In this document: in pieces, positions 8,410-17,859 of the stretch
Layout of the letters: every line of letters starts with the position of its first letter
How positions within the stretch are numbered: the first letter of the stretch is position 1
Source of the DNA: Anaeromassilibacillus senegalensis
Lineage (GTDB): Bacteria; Bacillota; Clostridia; Oscillospirales; Acutalibacteraceae
DNA: 64,000 nt
NCBI RefSeq assembly: GCF_001261775.1
Contig: NZ_LN868535.1
Location: forward strand, 232,148 to 296,147
Direction: 5' to 3'
Program-made: the position numbers and the translations under genes
The notes under the pieces: generated by a model
The model's database searches: none
Seen by the model: only the letters and a program-made list of their open reading frames with translations
What the model was told of the DNA's origin: nothing

Positions 8410-11202
8410 ATGCCAAAGATCATCTTCACCTCGCAATATATGCGGGATGCTCCGCCAGCCCAGCTTGAAAACTATGTGAAGTACATCGGAACCCGTGATG
8501 GCGTAGAAAAGATTGATGAGAGCAAGCTGCTGCTTCCGGCTACGGTAAAACAGCAACAGCTCATCAATCAGCTCATCCGGGATATTCCCTCTGCCAAGGA
8601 AATGCTGGAGTATGCCGACTACTGCGAGAACCCTACCATCGGCAACGCTACTGAGTTTATTTCTCTGGCACTGGAGCAGAACCGGGGCCTCATCGGCAAA
8701 CGGGAAAACTATGTGGATTACATCGCAGGCCGCCCTCGTGTGGAGCGCATCGGCGAGCATGGCCTCTTCACCGATGCAGGCGTTCCGGTGGTGCTGGCAC
8801 AAGTGCAGGAGGATGTGTGTGGTAACAAAGGTGCTGTCTGGACTCATGTTATCAGTCTGCGCCGGGAGGATGCCGCAAGGCTTGGGTATGACAGCGGAAA
8901 ACAGTGGCAGGATTTGCTCCGCAGTAAAAAAGCCATGCTTGCCAAGCACATGAAGATCGACAGCGAGAATCTCCGCTGGTATGCCGCCTTTCACAATGAA
9001 AGCCACCATCCCCATGTGCATCTCATGGTCTACTCCGCCAAGGACAATGACGGCTTTCTCACCCAGCCAGCTATCGAAGCCATGCGCTCAGAGATGGCGC
9101 ATGATATCTTCCGTCAAGACTTCGCTCACATTTATGAGCACCAGAATGCCGCCAGAAGCGATCTCAAGCAAGGTGCTGCCGATGTAATGACCGAACTGCT
9201 TTCACAGATGCAAAATCATGTCGGTGAAAACAAAGCCATAGAAGCGGATCTGCTGTTGTTATCAAGACGGCTTCAAAACACGGGGGGCAAAAAGGTGTAT
9301 GGTTATCTCAAAGCAGATGTAAAAGCCATTATCGACCGCATTGTGGATGAGCTTGCCAAGGAGGAACGAATCGACAAGCTGTACCGGGCATGGAACGACT
9401 GGCAGAATGAAATCCTAAAGACTTATTCAAATAAGCTGCCGCCCCTGCCGCCTCTATCCCAGCAGAAACAATTTAAGAGCATTAAAAACATGGTGATTGC
9501 CGAAGCGTTGAAGCTGGGTGGTCACCATGTTTCATTTGAGGATGAGGCAATGCCGGAACCGGAGCTGCCGGAGCCTGCCGATGTTCATGTGGATGATGCT
9601 TTTATGGAGCCTCCCGATGCGGCCTTTCATGCTGAGTGGAGCGAGCAATACAAACTGGCGAGGCAATATCTCTATGGCAGTGGGGATGTTCCGCAGGATT
9701 TTAGTGAGGCATACCAGCTGTTCCTTTTGGAAGCGGAATCCGGCAATGCCCTTGCCATGCATGATCTCGGCAGAATGTTTGCGGATGGCTTGGGGCGTGA
9801 TATTGATTTACAGTCATCTCATGCTTGGTACGAAAAAACTCTGACTGCTTTTTTATCCGCAGAGGAAGAAAAGCCCAAGACCTATCTGGAATATCGCATC
9901 GGAAAAATGCACGCCTCCGGTCTTGGCACTGTGCAGGACTATGAGCAGGCAGCCTCATGGTTTCAGGAAGCGGTGGATAAGAACCACAAGTATGCCCAAT
10001 ATTCTCTCGGCTCTTTGTATTACCGTGGTCAGGGTGTTCCGCAGGATTATGTAAAAGCGCTGCAGCTCTACAGTCTGTCTGCCGCACAGGGCAACCCTTA
10101 TGCGGATTATGAATTGGCGAAGATGTATCGGGATGGCGTTGGTACCACAGTGCGCCCTGAACTTTCCTCCCAGCATTTCAAGTCTGCCTTTACCGGGTTT
10201 TATCGTCTGGAACAGGAAAGCCATGATGATAGGCTGCAATACCGCCTCGGTCAAATGCTCTACACCGGAACCGGTACGGACAAGGATGTGCAGGCGGCGG
10301 TTTCCTATCTGGAGAAATCGGCGCAGCTTGGAAATGTCAATGCACAGTATCTGCTGGGTAAGGTGTGTCTGGAAACCGGCATCGGTGATCCGGCACAGGC
10401 GATAGTTTGGATGAGCAAGGCAGCGGAAGCCGGAAACGCCGGAGCGCAATATGCCCTTGGCAAGCTGTACCGGGATGGCGCTCATGTGGAAAAAGATATT
10501 CAAAAGGCAGTGGCCATGTTCACAGCCGCCGCAGAACAAAAAAATGAGTACGCCGCCTATCAGCTTGGCAGGCTGTATCTCGCCGGTACAGATACCCCTA
10601 AGAATGTTCCGGAAGCGGTCAAGTGGTTCACGCTCTCCTCTGATCTCGGCAATGCCTATGCGCAGTATGCTCTGGCAAAGCTGCATCTTGCCGGTGAGGA
10701 TATGCCCAAGGACGTCAGTGAGGCAATTCGGCTGTTCACCTTATCGGCAGAGCAACAAAATGAGTTTGCGGCTTACCAACTCGGCAAGCTCTATCTGGGG
10801 GGCGAGGATGTGCCAAAGGATGCGAAGGCTGCGATCCGCTGGCTGACCGCCTCCGCCGAAATGGGAAACCAGTTTTCGCAGTATGCCCTGGGCAAGTTGT
10901 ATTTCTATGATGGCGATGTTCCTCGTGATAAGGAAAAGAGTTTGTACTGGCTGGGACTATCTGCAGCGCAGGGCAATGCTTATGCGCAGTTTCTCATCGA
11001 CAATATCAATGCCCAGAGCAATCCATCGGTGCTGTTGGCAGCCACCAGACTGTTTCGCCAGTTGGAGAACCTGTTTCATGAGGACTATCGCAGAAGCGCC
11101 GGTGTCGATCACATCGACCGCAAGCGCAGAGGTCAGCTGCAGGAGAAAAAACAGGCGCAGGGTCACAAGCGTGATGACCATGCACCGCAAATTCATTTAT
11201 GA
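8410..11202 (+). CDS. MOBP-type relaxase fused to Sel1-like repeats
   Basis: 930 residues. The N-terminal 330 or so are a mobilisation relaxase: HNESHHPHVHLMVYS (bases about 8992-9036) is the three-histidine metal-binding motif of MOBP relaxases, which nick oriT and stay covalently bound to the DNA. From about residue 410 to 880 there are a dozen or so Sel1-like repeats (recurring A-x-Y-x-LGKLY-x-G-x-x-V-x-KD), an alpha/alpha solenoid for protein contacts. The C-terminus is basic. The start is ATG 8410 with AAAGGAGGCC. The repeat fusion is known in clostridial ICE relaxases; it may dock the nucleoprotein to the coupling protein, which is inference. Confidence 0.88.
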   Translation: MPKIIFTSQYMRDAPPAQLENYVKYIGTRDGVEKIDESKLLLPATVKQQQLINQLIRDIPSAKEMLEYADYCENPTIGNATEFISLALEQNRGLIGKRENYVDYIAGRPRVERIGEHGLFTDAGVPVVLAQVQEDVCGNKGAVWTHVISLRREDAARLGYDSGKQWQDLLRSKKAMLAKHMKIDSENLRWYAAFHNESHHPHVHLMVYSAKDNDGFLTQPAIEAMRSEMAHDIFRQDFAHIYEHQNAARSDLKQGAADVMTELLSQMQNHVGENKAIEADLLLLSRRLQNTGGKKVYGYLKADVKAIIDRIVDELAKEERIDKLYRAWNDWQNEILKTYSNKLPPLPPLSQQKQFKSIKNMVIAEALKLGGHHVSFEDEAMPEPELPEPADVHVDDAFMEPPDAAFHAEWSEQYKLARQYLYGSGDVPQDFSEAYQLFLLEAESGNALAMHDLGRMFADGLGRDIDLQSSHAWYEKTLTAFLSAEEEKPKTYLEYRIGKMHASGLGTVQDYEQAASWFQEAVDKNHKYAQYSLGSLYYRGQGVPQDYVKALQLYSLSAAQGNPYADYELAKMYRDGVGTTVRPELSSQHFKSAFTGFYRLEQESHDDRLQYRLGQMLYTGTGTDKDVQAAVSYLEKSAQLGNVNAQYLLGKVCLETGIGDPAQAIVWMSKAAEAGNAGAQYALGKLYRDGAHVEKDIQKAVAMFTAAAEQKNEYAAYQLGRLYLAGTDTPKNVPEAVKWFTLSSDLGNAYAQYALAKLHLAGEDMPKDVSEAIRLFTLSAEQQNEFAAYQLGKLYLGGEDVPKDAKAAIRWLTASAEMGNQFSQYALGKLYFYDGDVPRDKEKSLYWLGLSAAQGNAYAQFLIDNINAQSNPSVLLAATRLFRQLENLFHEDYRRSAGVDHIDRKRRGQLQEKKQAQGHKRDDHAPQIHL

Positions 11203-11216
11203 TGGGAGGTTTTATT

Positions 11217-12620
11217 TTGTCAGGCTATATCTATTTTACAGACGAGCAAAAGGAGCGAGCGAACTCAGTGGATTTGGTGGACTTCCTCCAGCGGCAGGGT
11301 GAAAAGCTCCTGCCCTCCGGCAGAGATAAGCGGCTGGTCAGTGACCACAGCATTACTGTTCGTGGTAATCGCTGGTACGATCATTCCGCTGAACAGGGCA
11401 GCTATGCCATTGACCTTGTGAAACGGCTCTACAATCTGCCCTTTCCGGAGGCGGTCAGCCTTCTGCTGGGCGGCGAGCAAGGAGTGGAATACCGACAGCA
11501 CAGCGGGAACAGAGAACAGGAGCAGCGAAAACCCTTTGCCCTTCCGCCAGTGCACACCGATATGCGCCGGGTATTTGCCTATCTCATCAAGCAGCGCTGT
11601 ATCAGCCGGGAGGTGCTGTCTGAGTTTGCCAGAGAAAAGCTGCTGTTTGAGGACGGTGAGTATCACAATGCTGTGTTTGTCGGCGTGGATGAAAATGGTG
11701 TGGCTCGCCATGCTCATAAAAAAAGCACCGCCACCGGCAGCAGCTTTCGCATCAATGTAGAGGGCAGTGATCCGGCTTATAGCTTCCACTACCTCTCGAA
11801 AAATCCCTATCCACACCGGCTGTTGGTATTCGAGGCTCCCATAGATATGCTTTCATACATCAGCTTGCATCCGCACAACTGGAAAAGCGCCAGCTATGTG
11901 GCGCTGAACGGTGTGTCGGAAAAGCCCATCCTCAAACTGCTGGAGTTATATCCGCAGCTCGACCATGTGGTGCTGTGCCTCGACCATGATACCGCAGGCA
12001 TCGAAGCTGCCGAGCGCATCTACGACACTTTGATAGAGCAGGGTCAGCCTGCAGTAGGTCAGGCACAATCCAAATATAAGGACTGGAATGAGGATTTAAA
12101 GGCAAAAAGTGGATTTACTCCTATTCCTGCTGAAGAACATCCTCAACTGTTACTCCGGGACGAGATATGTAAAGAAATCAATCGGTATGCACGAGAGCAT
12201 CCAAGTGCTGACTGCTCCGCTATTGTGTTCCGAAATATCCTGCAAAACTGCAAAGATAATCCTCAGCATATAAAAGATTCACTGATAGAGCTGGCCAGTC
12301 TTTCTGTGCTGGCCGCTTCTAAGGAATACAAAAGCATCGGTCACAGCCGGGATTTATCTACTGTGAACAGCCGCTTGAACTATGGATTTAAACCTTACCA
12401 AAATCGTGGCAGGCTGGAAAACAAATTGAGCGACATCAGAAATACTCTGGTGCCGCTTTTTTCATGCTCCCAAATAGAAACACAGTATGAAAAACAAAGC
12501 CGTGCGGAGCACTATGAACAGCTGGCATCCGAATGCTTAAAGGGCGCTGTCCTTGCGGAGCTTTCCATTCAGCAAGCGGCAGAGAAAAAACAAGAGCAGT
12601 GCGGCCTGTGTTTGTCATGA
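11217..12620 (+). CDS. Toprim/primase-like protein (DUF3991-Toprim type)
   Basis: About 467 residues. The N-terminus (VDLVDFLQRQGEKLLPSGRDKRLVSDHSITVRGNRWYDHS) resembles the zinc-less CHC2-like domain of ICE primases. A Toprim core follows: LLVFEAPIDMLSY contains the conserved Glu, and VVLCLDHDTAGIEAAERI the DxD. It probably primes the complementary strand after transfer, or processes DNA ends. The relaxase stop overlaps an ATG at 11199, but GGGAGG at 11204-11209 favours TTG 11217; both are in frame. It leads directly into the coupling protein gene. Confidence 0.78.
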   Translation: MSGYIYFTDEQKERANSVDLVDFLQRQGEKLLPSGRDKRLVSDHSITVRGNRWYDHSAEQGSYAIDLVKRLYNLPFPEAVSLLLGGEQGVEYRQHSGNREQEQRKPFALPPVHTDMRRVFAYLIKQRCISREVLSEFAREKLLFEDGEYHNAVFVGVDENGVARHAHKKSTATGSSFRINVEGSDPAYSFHYLSKNPYPHRLLVFEAPIDMLSYISLHPHNWKSASYVALNGVSEKPILKLLELYPQLDHVVLCLDHDTAGIEAAERIYDTLIEQGQPAVGQAQSKYKDWNEDLKAKSGFTPIPAEEHPQLLLRDEICKEINRYAREHPSADCSAIVFRNILQNCKDNPQHIKDSLIELASLSVLAASKEYKSIGHSRDLSTVNSRLNYGFKPYQNRGRLENKLSDIRNTLVPLFSCSQIETQYEKQSRAEHYEQLASECLKGAVLAELSIQQAAEKKQEQCGLCLS

Positions 12621-12646
12621 GCCGTCTGCCGGAAAGGAGAACCCCT

Positions 12647-14455
12647 ATGCCCTCACAAGTAACTATCCTAATAGCAGTGGTCGCCGTGATGTTCTCCGTC
12701 ATCGGCGGCCTTTCTCTTTTAGCACACTATTACACCCTCAGTGGCATCAAGTCCAAGACGGTGGGTGACGGTCAGCACGGTACCGCCCGTTTCGCCACCG
12801 AGGGCGAGATTAAAAAGACATACACACATGTACCCTATGAACCGGAGAAATGGCGGCGTGGGCAAAATCTGCCCGCTTTGCAGGGGCTTGTGGTAGGCTG
12901 CAAGCAAAAGGCAGGCGCCACTATCGCCCTCATTGATGACGGCGACATTCACTGCCTCATGATCGGTGCTGCCGGTGTCGGCAAAACCGCCAACTTTTTA
13001 TACCCCAATATCGAATATGCCTGTGCTTCCGGTATGAGTTTCCTCTGCACCGACACCAAGGGCGATCTGTTCCGCAACTACGCAGGTATCGCCAAAGATT
13101 ACTATGGCTTCAAAATTTCCGTATTGGATCTGCGCAATCCCACACGCTCGGACGGCGACAACAATCTGCAGCTGGTCAACCGCTATATGGATGCCTACAT
13201 GAAGAATCCCGATAACCTCGCTCTGAAAGCGAAAGCTGAGAGGTATGCCAAAATCACCGCAAAGACCATCATCACCAGCAACGGTGAGGATGCCAGCAGC
13301 TACGGTCAAAACGCCTTCTTCTACGATGCCGCCGAGGGATTGCTAACATCCGTCATCCTGCTGATTGCGGAATACTGCCCTCCGGAGAAGCGGCATATCA
13401 TATCGGTGTTTAAGATGATACAGGATTTGCTCGCTCCCTCACCGGTGAAGAACAAAAGCCAGTTCCAGCTGCTGATGGACAAACTGCCCTCCGACCATAA
13501 GGCAAAATGGTTTGCCGGTGCAGCCCTCAACACCGCCGACCAAGCAATGGCCTCGGTGCTGTCCACCGCCATGTCCCGCCTCAATGCGTTTTTGGATTCG
13601 GAAATGGAGCAAATTCTCTGTTTTGACAGCTCGCTGGACACCGAAACCTTCTGTAAGGAGAAGTGCGCCATTTTCATTATTCTGCCGGAGGAAGATAACA
13701 CGAAATATTTTATGGTGTCTCTGTTCCTGCAGCAGCTCTATCGGGAGATGCTGACGGTGGCTGATGAATACGGCGGCAAGCTCCCCAACCGGGTGATGAT
13801 CTTCGCTGATGAGATCGGAACCATTCCAAAAATTCAATCGATGGAAATGATGTTCTCAGCCGGACGTTCTCGCCGGATTTCTATGGTACCGATCATTCAA
13901 TCCTTTGCACAGCTTGAGAAAAACTACGGCAAAGAGGGCAGTGCCATCATCATCGATAACTGCCAAGACATTCTGTTCGGCGGCTTTGCCCCAAACTCTG
14001 AGAGTGCAGATATCCTCTCAAGGGCGCTGGGCAACAAGACCGTCATGTCCGGGTCTATCAGCAGAGGAAAAAATGATCCCAGCCAAAGCCTGCAGATGAT
14101 CCAAAGACCGCTGATGACACCGGATGAGCTTAAAACACTTTCCAAGGGTAATTTTATTCTGGCCAAGACCGGCTGCTACCCTATGCGCACCAAGCTGCCG
14201 CTGTTCCTCAAATGGGGCATCCGCTTTGAGAAACCCTTTGAGGTTGAGGAACGTGCAGCCCGAAAGGTTGCCTACGCCGACCGCTTCGAGCTGGAACAGG
14301 AAATCATGAACCGTCGCTGTGCCTATGATGAGGATGACTTTGCGGAATTTCCCGAACCACCCGGTGGTGACCGCAGCGGTGGTACGCTGTATACGCCGGT
14401 GCAGGAGCATGAGTCGGAGACGGAGCCTCCTGCCATGCCTCTGCGCACCGATTAA
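12647..14455 (+). CDS. VirD4/TraG-type coupling protein
   Basis: 602 residues. An N-terminal transmembrane segment (VTILIAVVAVMFSVIGGLSLLA) is followed by a TraG/VirD4 ATPase: Walker A MIGAAGVGKTANF, and Walker B VMIFADEIGTIPKI. The tail is acidic and Pro-rich. The protein links the relaxase-DNA complex to the secretion channel at the membrane. ATG 12647 has the better RBS (GGAAAGGAGA); an upstream ATG at 12617 overlapping the previous stop would add 10 residues. It ends one codon before a strong RBS for the small HTH gene. Confidence 0.9.
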   Translation: MPSQVTILIAVVAVMFSVIGGLSLLAHYYTLSGIKSKTVGDGQHGTARFATEGEIKKTYTHVPYEPEKWRRGQNLPALQGLVVGCKQKAGATIALIDDGDIHCLMIGAAGVGKTANFLYPNIEYACASGMSFLCTDTKGDLFRNYAGIAKDYYGFKISVLDLRNPTRSDGDNNLQLVNRYMDAYMKNPDNLALKAKAERYAKITAKTIITSNGEDASSYGQNAFFYDAAEGLLTSVILLIAEYCPPEKRHIISVFKMIQDLLAPSPVKNKSQFQLLMDKLPSDHKAKWFAGAALNTADQAMASVLSTAMSRLNAFLDSEMEQILCFDSSLDTETFCKEKCAIFIILPEEDNTKYFMVSLFLQQLYREMLTVADEYGGKLPNRVMIFADEIGTIPKIQSMEMMFSAGRSRRISMVPIIQSFAQLEKNYGKEGSAIIIDNCQDILFGGFAPNSESADILSRALGNKTVMSGSISRGKNDPSQSLQMIQRPLMTPDELKTLSKGNFILAKTGCYPMRTKLPLFLKWGIRFEKPFEVEERAARKVAYADRFELEQEIMNRRCAYDEDDFAEFPEPPGGDRSGGTLYTPVQEHESETEPPAMPLRTD

Positions 14456-14469
14456 GGAGGTGTTCATGG

Positions 14470-14724
14470 TTGAACTATCTTTCCTCACTCTATGCACAGG
14501 ATGTCCCGCATCGTGCTGTTGCGGTCTATCGCTATTTGAAAGACCGGACAAATAAGGATGGAACCTGTTATCCTTCCATCGGCACTATCGCCAAGGACTT
14601 AAAGCTGTCTCGCCGCACCGTTCAGCGAGCCATCGCTGATCTTGAAAAGACCGGCCATCTACAAAAGGAACAGCGTTGGCGGGAAAACGGCGGCAAGAGC
14701 AGCCTGCTGTTTACGGTGAAATGA
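14470..14724 (+). CDS. Small helix-turn-helix protein (HTH_36-like)
   Basis: 84 residues. YPSIGTIAKDLKLSRRTVQRAIADLEKTGHLQKEQRW is a clear winged-helix/HTH of the HTH_36 type found in replication initiators and regulators. The likely start is TTG 14470, nine bases after AAGGAGG; an ATG at 14466 reads another frame and ends soon. It is the last + gene of the transfer operon before a large hairpin. It may regulate the ICE or bind its origin; no target is visible. Confidence 0.72.
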   Translation: MNYLSSLYAQDVPHRAVAVYRYLKDRTNKDGTCYPSIGTIAKDLKLSRRTVQRAIADLEKTGHLQKEQRWRENGGKSSLLFTVK

Positions 14725-14728
14725 AAAA

Positions 14729-14785
14729 ACACATACCCTGCCGCCAAGGGAGCAGTGTGCTCTCTTGATGGCATGAGGTATGTGT
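14729..14785 (+). terminator. Long hairpin closing the transfer operon
   Basis: Outer arms ACACATACC (14729-14737) and GGTATGTGT (14777-14785) enclose a second stem (GGGAGCA with TGCTCTC). No T-run follows, so it may act as an RNA processing or stabilising element rather than a classic terminator. Confidence 0.5.
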
Positions 14786-14849
14786 CATCATGGCCTATGC
14801 AGTGAACTTTTCACTCTAAGGATTTCTTTAAACACAGAGAAAGAACAAT

Positions 14850-14884
14850 CTATCTTTATGGGATTATAAGCTACCTAAAGATAG
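14850..14884 (-). terminator. Hairpin after the XRE regulator
   Basis: A 9-bp perfect stem (CTATCTTTA / TAAAGATAG, arms 14850-14858 and 14876-14884) lies just past the stop of the minus-strand regulator gene, ending the tetracycline-resistance transcription unit. The following T content on the minus strand is weak. Confidence 0.5.
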
Positions 14885-14897
14885 AAGATGTGTCAAA

Positions 14898-15221
14898 TTA
14901 TTTAGCATCCAATAATGCTTTGATGATTACGATAGCCACTTTAATCTCCCTTTCATCGCACATATGAATCAGGTGGATGAGTTGTTCTTTTTCCCTGGTT
15001 TTATGCTGCATTTCAGGATAAAAGATTGTATCTGCTGATATTTTCAATGTGCATATGATCTTAGACAACACTTGGATGCTTGGGTATTTATTTTCGTTTT
15101 CAATAGCCATGATATACCGTGATGTAACCCCAACCCGTGTGGCAAGGTTGTCCTGCGTTAATCCTGCCTCTAACCGTGCGCTCTTAATTAATTTTCCTAA
15201 AGTTATAGGTGATTCACCCAT
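14898..15221 (-). CDS. XRE-family repressor-like regulator
   Basis: 107 residues. LGKLIKSARLEAGLTQDNLATRVGVTSRYIMAIENENKYPSIQVLSKI is a complete XRE/Cro helix-turn-helix at residues about 9-60. The C-terminal half is helical. ATG 15221 is chosen because GGAGGTGAA sits ten bases before it; a GTG at 15227 overlaps too closely. It is the last gene of the minus-strand unit tet - winged helix - XRE. Regulators of this kind commonly control ICE excision or transfer, so the unit may join antibiotic response with mobility, although that is inferred. Confidence 0.78.
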   Translation of the reverse strand: MGESPITLGKLIKSARLEAGLTQDNLATRVGVTSRYIMAIENENKYPSIQVLSKIICTLKISADTIFYPEMQHKTREKEQLIHLIHMCDEREIKVAIVIIKALLDAK

Positions 15222-15283
15222 CGGCACTTCACCTCCGAACAGTTGCCTGTTTATTATTAAAATGAACCCTCTTGATATTTTTA

Positions 15284-15616
15284 CTAAGGTGCTAAAAATT
15301 TGTAGCCATAACCAACTAATGTTTGAATGTAGTTTATACTTGTAGAATTTATAGCCATCTTGCGCCGCAAATTGTATATAATATTTTCCACAGCGTGTTG
15401 ATTACACACATACTCTTCTCCCCATACGGTCTCATAAATTTGGGATTTTGTAAATGCCCATCCCGGATGGATAGCCAAAAAGTACAAGAGATCAAATTCT
15501 TTCGTGGTGAGGTCTATGCGGTTGTTATTTATTAAAACACTGCGATGGCAAGGATTGATTACTAAATCCTTAAAACGCAGCTCTGATTGTAATGTTGCTT
15601 CTTTTAAGTTATCCAC
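15284..15616 (-). CDS. OmpR/PhoB-type winged-helix DNA-binding protein without receiver
   Basis: 110 residues. IDLTTKEFDLLYFLAIHPGWAFTKSQIYETVWGEE plus NIIYNLRRKMAINSTSINYIQTLVGYGYKF is a textbook Trans_reg_C winged helix. The phosphoacceptor receiver domain that usually precedes it is absent, so it must be controlled by abundance or partners. The start is GTG 15616, nine bases after GGAGGA. It lies 18 bases downstream of the tetracycline-resistance gene and so is probably induced with it by read-through of the attenuator. Confidence 0.8.
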   Translation of the reverse strand: MDNLKEATLQSELRFKDLVINPCHRSVLINNNRIDLTTKEFDLLYFLAIHPGWAFTKSQIYETVWGEEYVCNQHAVENIIYNLRRKMAINSTSINYIQTLVGYGYKFLAP

Positions 15617-15634
15617 TTTCTCATTCCTCCTTGG

Positions 15635-17605
15635 CTACATGAATTTCATGCCAGATTGATGTCCCTCATTGCCTATCTCGCCATACGACTTATCAAAAAA
15701 GTGACGAGTTTTATCCAATCGATCATCCGGTTTTCTGGCCTGAGTAAAAGTTTCACCGGTGTTCTGCTGATACCCTGCCCGTTCTGTTAAAAAGACTCCA
15801 CGACCTTTTGTAAGTTCCGAAAGCTGCTCTTTATAAAATTGTGATGTGCGAGCCGGAATTTTTCCTGATACTACGACTTCGTTGTGCTGTGTCTTTATTG
15901 ATACAATATCTGCATGAAATTTTTTCAGATCATTGTAAACACGCGCGTTGCAATCTTGGGGAACATAAAGCTCAAATGACAGGCAGGGCTCTAACAACTC
16001 CGTACCTGACTGTTTTAGGGCTTGCTCAAATACAATAGGAGCTAAGTGCCGAAAGTCAGCAGGGGTGCTTACCGGACTGTAGTATACGCCATATTCAAAA
16101 CAGACTTTAAGATCTGTTACTTCCCATCCATATAACCCCTGCTCACAACCATATCGAACACCTTCTTCAACGGCGTTCTGAAATGATTTATTTAAATATC
16201 CATAGGACACTTTGCTTTCATAGCGCAGTCCAGTTCCAATGGGAAGCGGTTCGATTGACAATCCTATGGATGCCCAAAAAGGATTAGGGGTGACCTCAAT
16301 ATGGGCAGTAAAGTCTGCCTTTTTCAAAGGGCGTTCTTTATAAATGGTTGTTACATTCTCGATATTGACCTGAAGATGGTATCGGTTTTGTAACAAAGAA
16401 ACGATGACTTCCATTTGTACTTTTCCGAGGAATTCCATAATAATATCGTTGCTTCTGGAATCCAATTTATATTGCAAAAGAGGATCTGTTTCCGCCAGTT
16501 CCGATAAGGCTTCTAACAGAAAAGTTCTGTCGGAAGAAAGGACAGGGGAAATGTTCGCCTGCATGATCAGATTATTGTTGTGTAGAATCAAATTCCTTTC
16601 AGGAATTGTTCCTATGGAGTCCCCAATCTTTAGTCGCATTTCATTTGGAAAAATAGCAATATCACCGCATTCGACTTTTTCGGTTTCTACCATTTTTCCA
16701 TTGCTTGAGGTCTCTAATTTTTTAATTTTTATACTGTCAGAATGATCTTGCAGGGTTAGTACGTCACGTGATTTAATGGAACCTCCAAAAATGCGCATAT
16801 ATGTGCGTTTGTTTCGATTATCATCTCTTTCAACTTTGTATACCAATGCAGCAAGATTAGAGTTGGGTGGAGACATAAATGGAGTGAATTCCATGAGAAT
16901 CGCATCCATGAGTTCTTTCGTGCCAATATGTTTCAGAGCACTGCCGTGGTAAACAGGCAAAAGAGTACCATCATTTATATTTTTTCTTCTGCTCTCTAAC
17001 AGTTCCTCCGCCGTAATGGGCTGATCCATAACATATTTTTTTAGCAAAGCATCATCCGTTTCAATAATCGTGTCTTTAAATTCTTCAGACAACGGATTCA
17101 GAGTTTTGGGCAAAAGAGAGATTCTATTTGTAATGCTCTGCATGATAAGAATATGAGAGGACAATTTAGCTCTGATATCCTCATAGAGGGAATCAAAATC
17201 AATATCCGGTTGATCGATCTTATTAATAAAAATCAAAGCAGGAAGTTTCCTTTTTCGTATTGCATCGAAAAGGATACGTGTTTGTGCCTGAATGCCGTCT
17301 TTGGCAGAGATCAGCAAGATAGCGCCATCCAACACATTCAATGAGCGCTCTACCTCTGAATAAAAATCGATATGTCCAGGCGTATCAATCAAATTGACTT
17401 TGACATGGCCCCATTGATAAGATGCTATGGATGCCTGAATTGTAATGCCCCTTTGCTTTTCAAGTGCCATAGAATCTGTAATCGTTGAACCCCTGTCAAC
17501 ACGCCCGGACTCAGTAATGGTACCGCTGGCATAGAGAATACTCTCTGTTAATGTTGTTTTTCCAGCATCTACATGAGCCAAGATGCCGATATTCATTATT
17601 TTCAT
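15635..17605 (-). CDS. Tetracycline-resistance ribosomal protection protein (Tet(M)/Tet(O)-like, divergent)
   Basis: 656 residues, an EF-G-like GTPase that dislodges tetracycline from the ribosome. The N-terminus NIGILAHVDAGKTTLTESILYASG has the G1 P-loop, DTPGH the G3 and NKID the G4 motif. The C-terminal half includes NPFWASIGLSIEPLPIGTG and YYSPVSTPADFRHLAPIVFEQALKQ, both typical of this family. The usual length is about 639 residues; this protein carries a C-terminal extension of roughly 15-20 residues (SYGEIGNEGHQSGMKFM). It differs at many positions from the Tet(M), Tet(O) and Tet(W) sequences I remember, so the class is not assigned. Its leader carries a full attenuation module. Confidence 0.92.
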   Translation of the reverse strand: MKIMNIGILAHVDAGKTTLTESILYASGTITESGRVDRGSTITDSMALEKQRGITIQASIASYQWGHVKVNLIDTPGHIDFYSEVERSLNVLDGAILLISAKDGIQAQTRILFDAIRKRKLPALIFINKIDQPDIDFDSLYEDIRAKLSSHILIMQSITNRISLLPKTLNPLSEEFKDTIIETDDALLKKYVMDQPITAEELLESRRKNINDGTLLPVYHGSALKHIGTKELMDAILMEFTPFMSPPNSNLAALVYKVERDDNRNKRTYMRIFGGSIKSRDVLTLQDHSDSIKIKKLETSSNGKMVETEKVECGDIAIFPNEMRLKIGDSIGTIPERNLILHNNNLIMQANISPVLSSDRTFLLEALSELAETDPLLQYKLDSRSNDIIMEFLGKVQMEVIVSLLQNRYHLQVNIENVTTIYKERPLKKADFTAHIEVTPNPFWASIGLSIEPLPIGTGLRYESKVSYGYLNKSFQNAVEEGVRYGCEQGLYGWEVTDLKVCFEYGVYYSPVSTPADFRHLAPIVFEQALKQSGTELLEPCLSFELYVPQDCNARVYNDLKKFHADIVSIKTQHNEVVVSGKIPARTSQFYKEQLSELTKGRGVFLTERAGYQQNTGETFTQARKPDDRLDKTRHFFDKSYGEIGNEGHQSGMKFM

Positions 17606-17638
17606 AAGTCACACCTCATATGATCGTTAAAAGATAAA

Positions 17639-17676
17639 AGTCCCCTGTGATTGAAATACTTTCATCACAGGGGACT
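17639..17676 (-). terminator. Attenuator terminator in the tet leader
   Basis: Two 13-bp arms (17639-17651 and 17664-17676, AGTCCCCTGTGAT and its complement) are followed on the minus strand by TTTATCTT. It sits 34 bases before the tet start codon and matches in layout the terminator of the Tn916 tet(M) leader (as remembered). Without tetracycline most transcripts should stop here. Confidence 0.85.
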
Positions 17677-17760
17677 GCTATCATAACAATTATGAGCACG
17701 ACATTAAAAGCTGTTAGAAAGAGAATTCTACAGCAAGGCGGCATCCATAAAATATGAAAG

Positions 17761-17859
17761 TATTCTTAAATTAAGGTACAAAAATCAAACCTATTACAGA
17801 TGTAATAAGGCCAAATCATTCGTACCTACCATCATTCAGTTGATTGTTATTTAAGAATA
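17761..17859 (-). promoter_or_regulatory. Long-range inverted repeat of the tet attenuator
   Basis: TATTCTTAAAT at 17761-17771 pairs perfectly with ATTTAAGAATA at 17849-17859, extended imperfectly by GCAAGG / CCTTGC. One arm overlaps the leader peptide codons, so ribosome position on that peptide can decide which structure forms. The same motif pair flanks the leader of tet(M) in Tn916, as I remember it. Confidence 0.75.

Noticed and set aside
17639..17676. Terminator for a + strand transcript
   Set aside because: The T-rich side and the other leader elements point to the minus strand, where it forms the tet attenuator.
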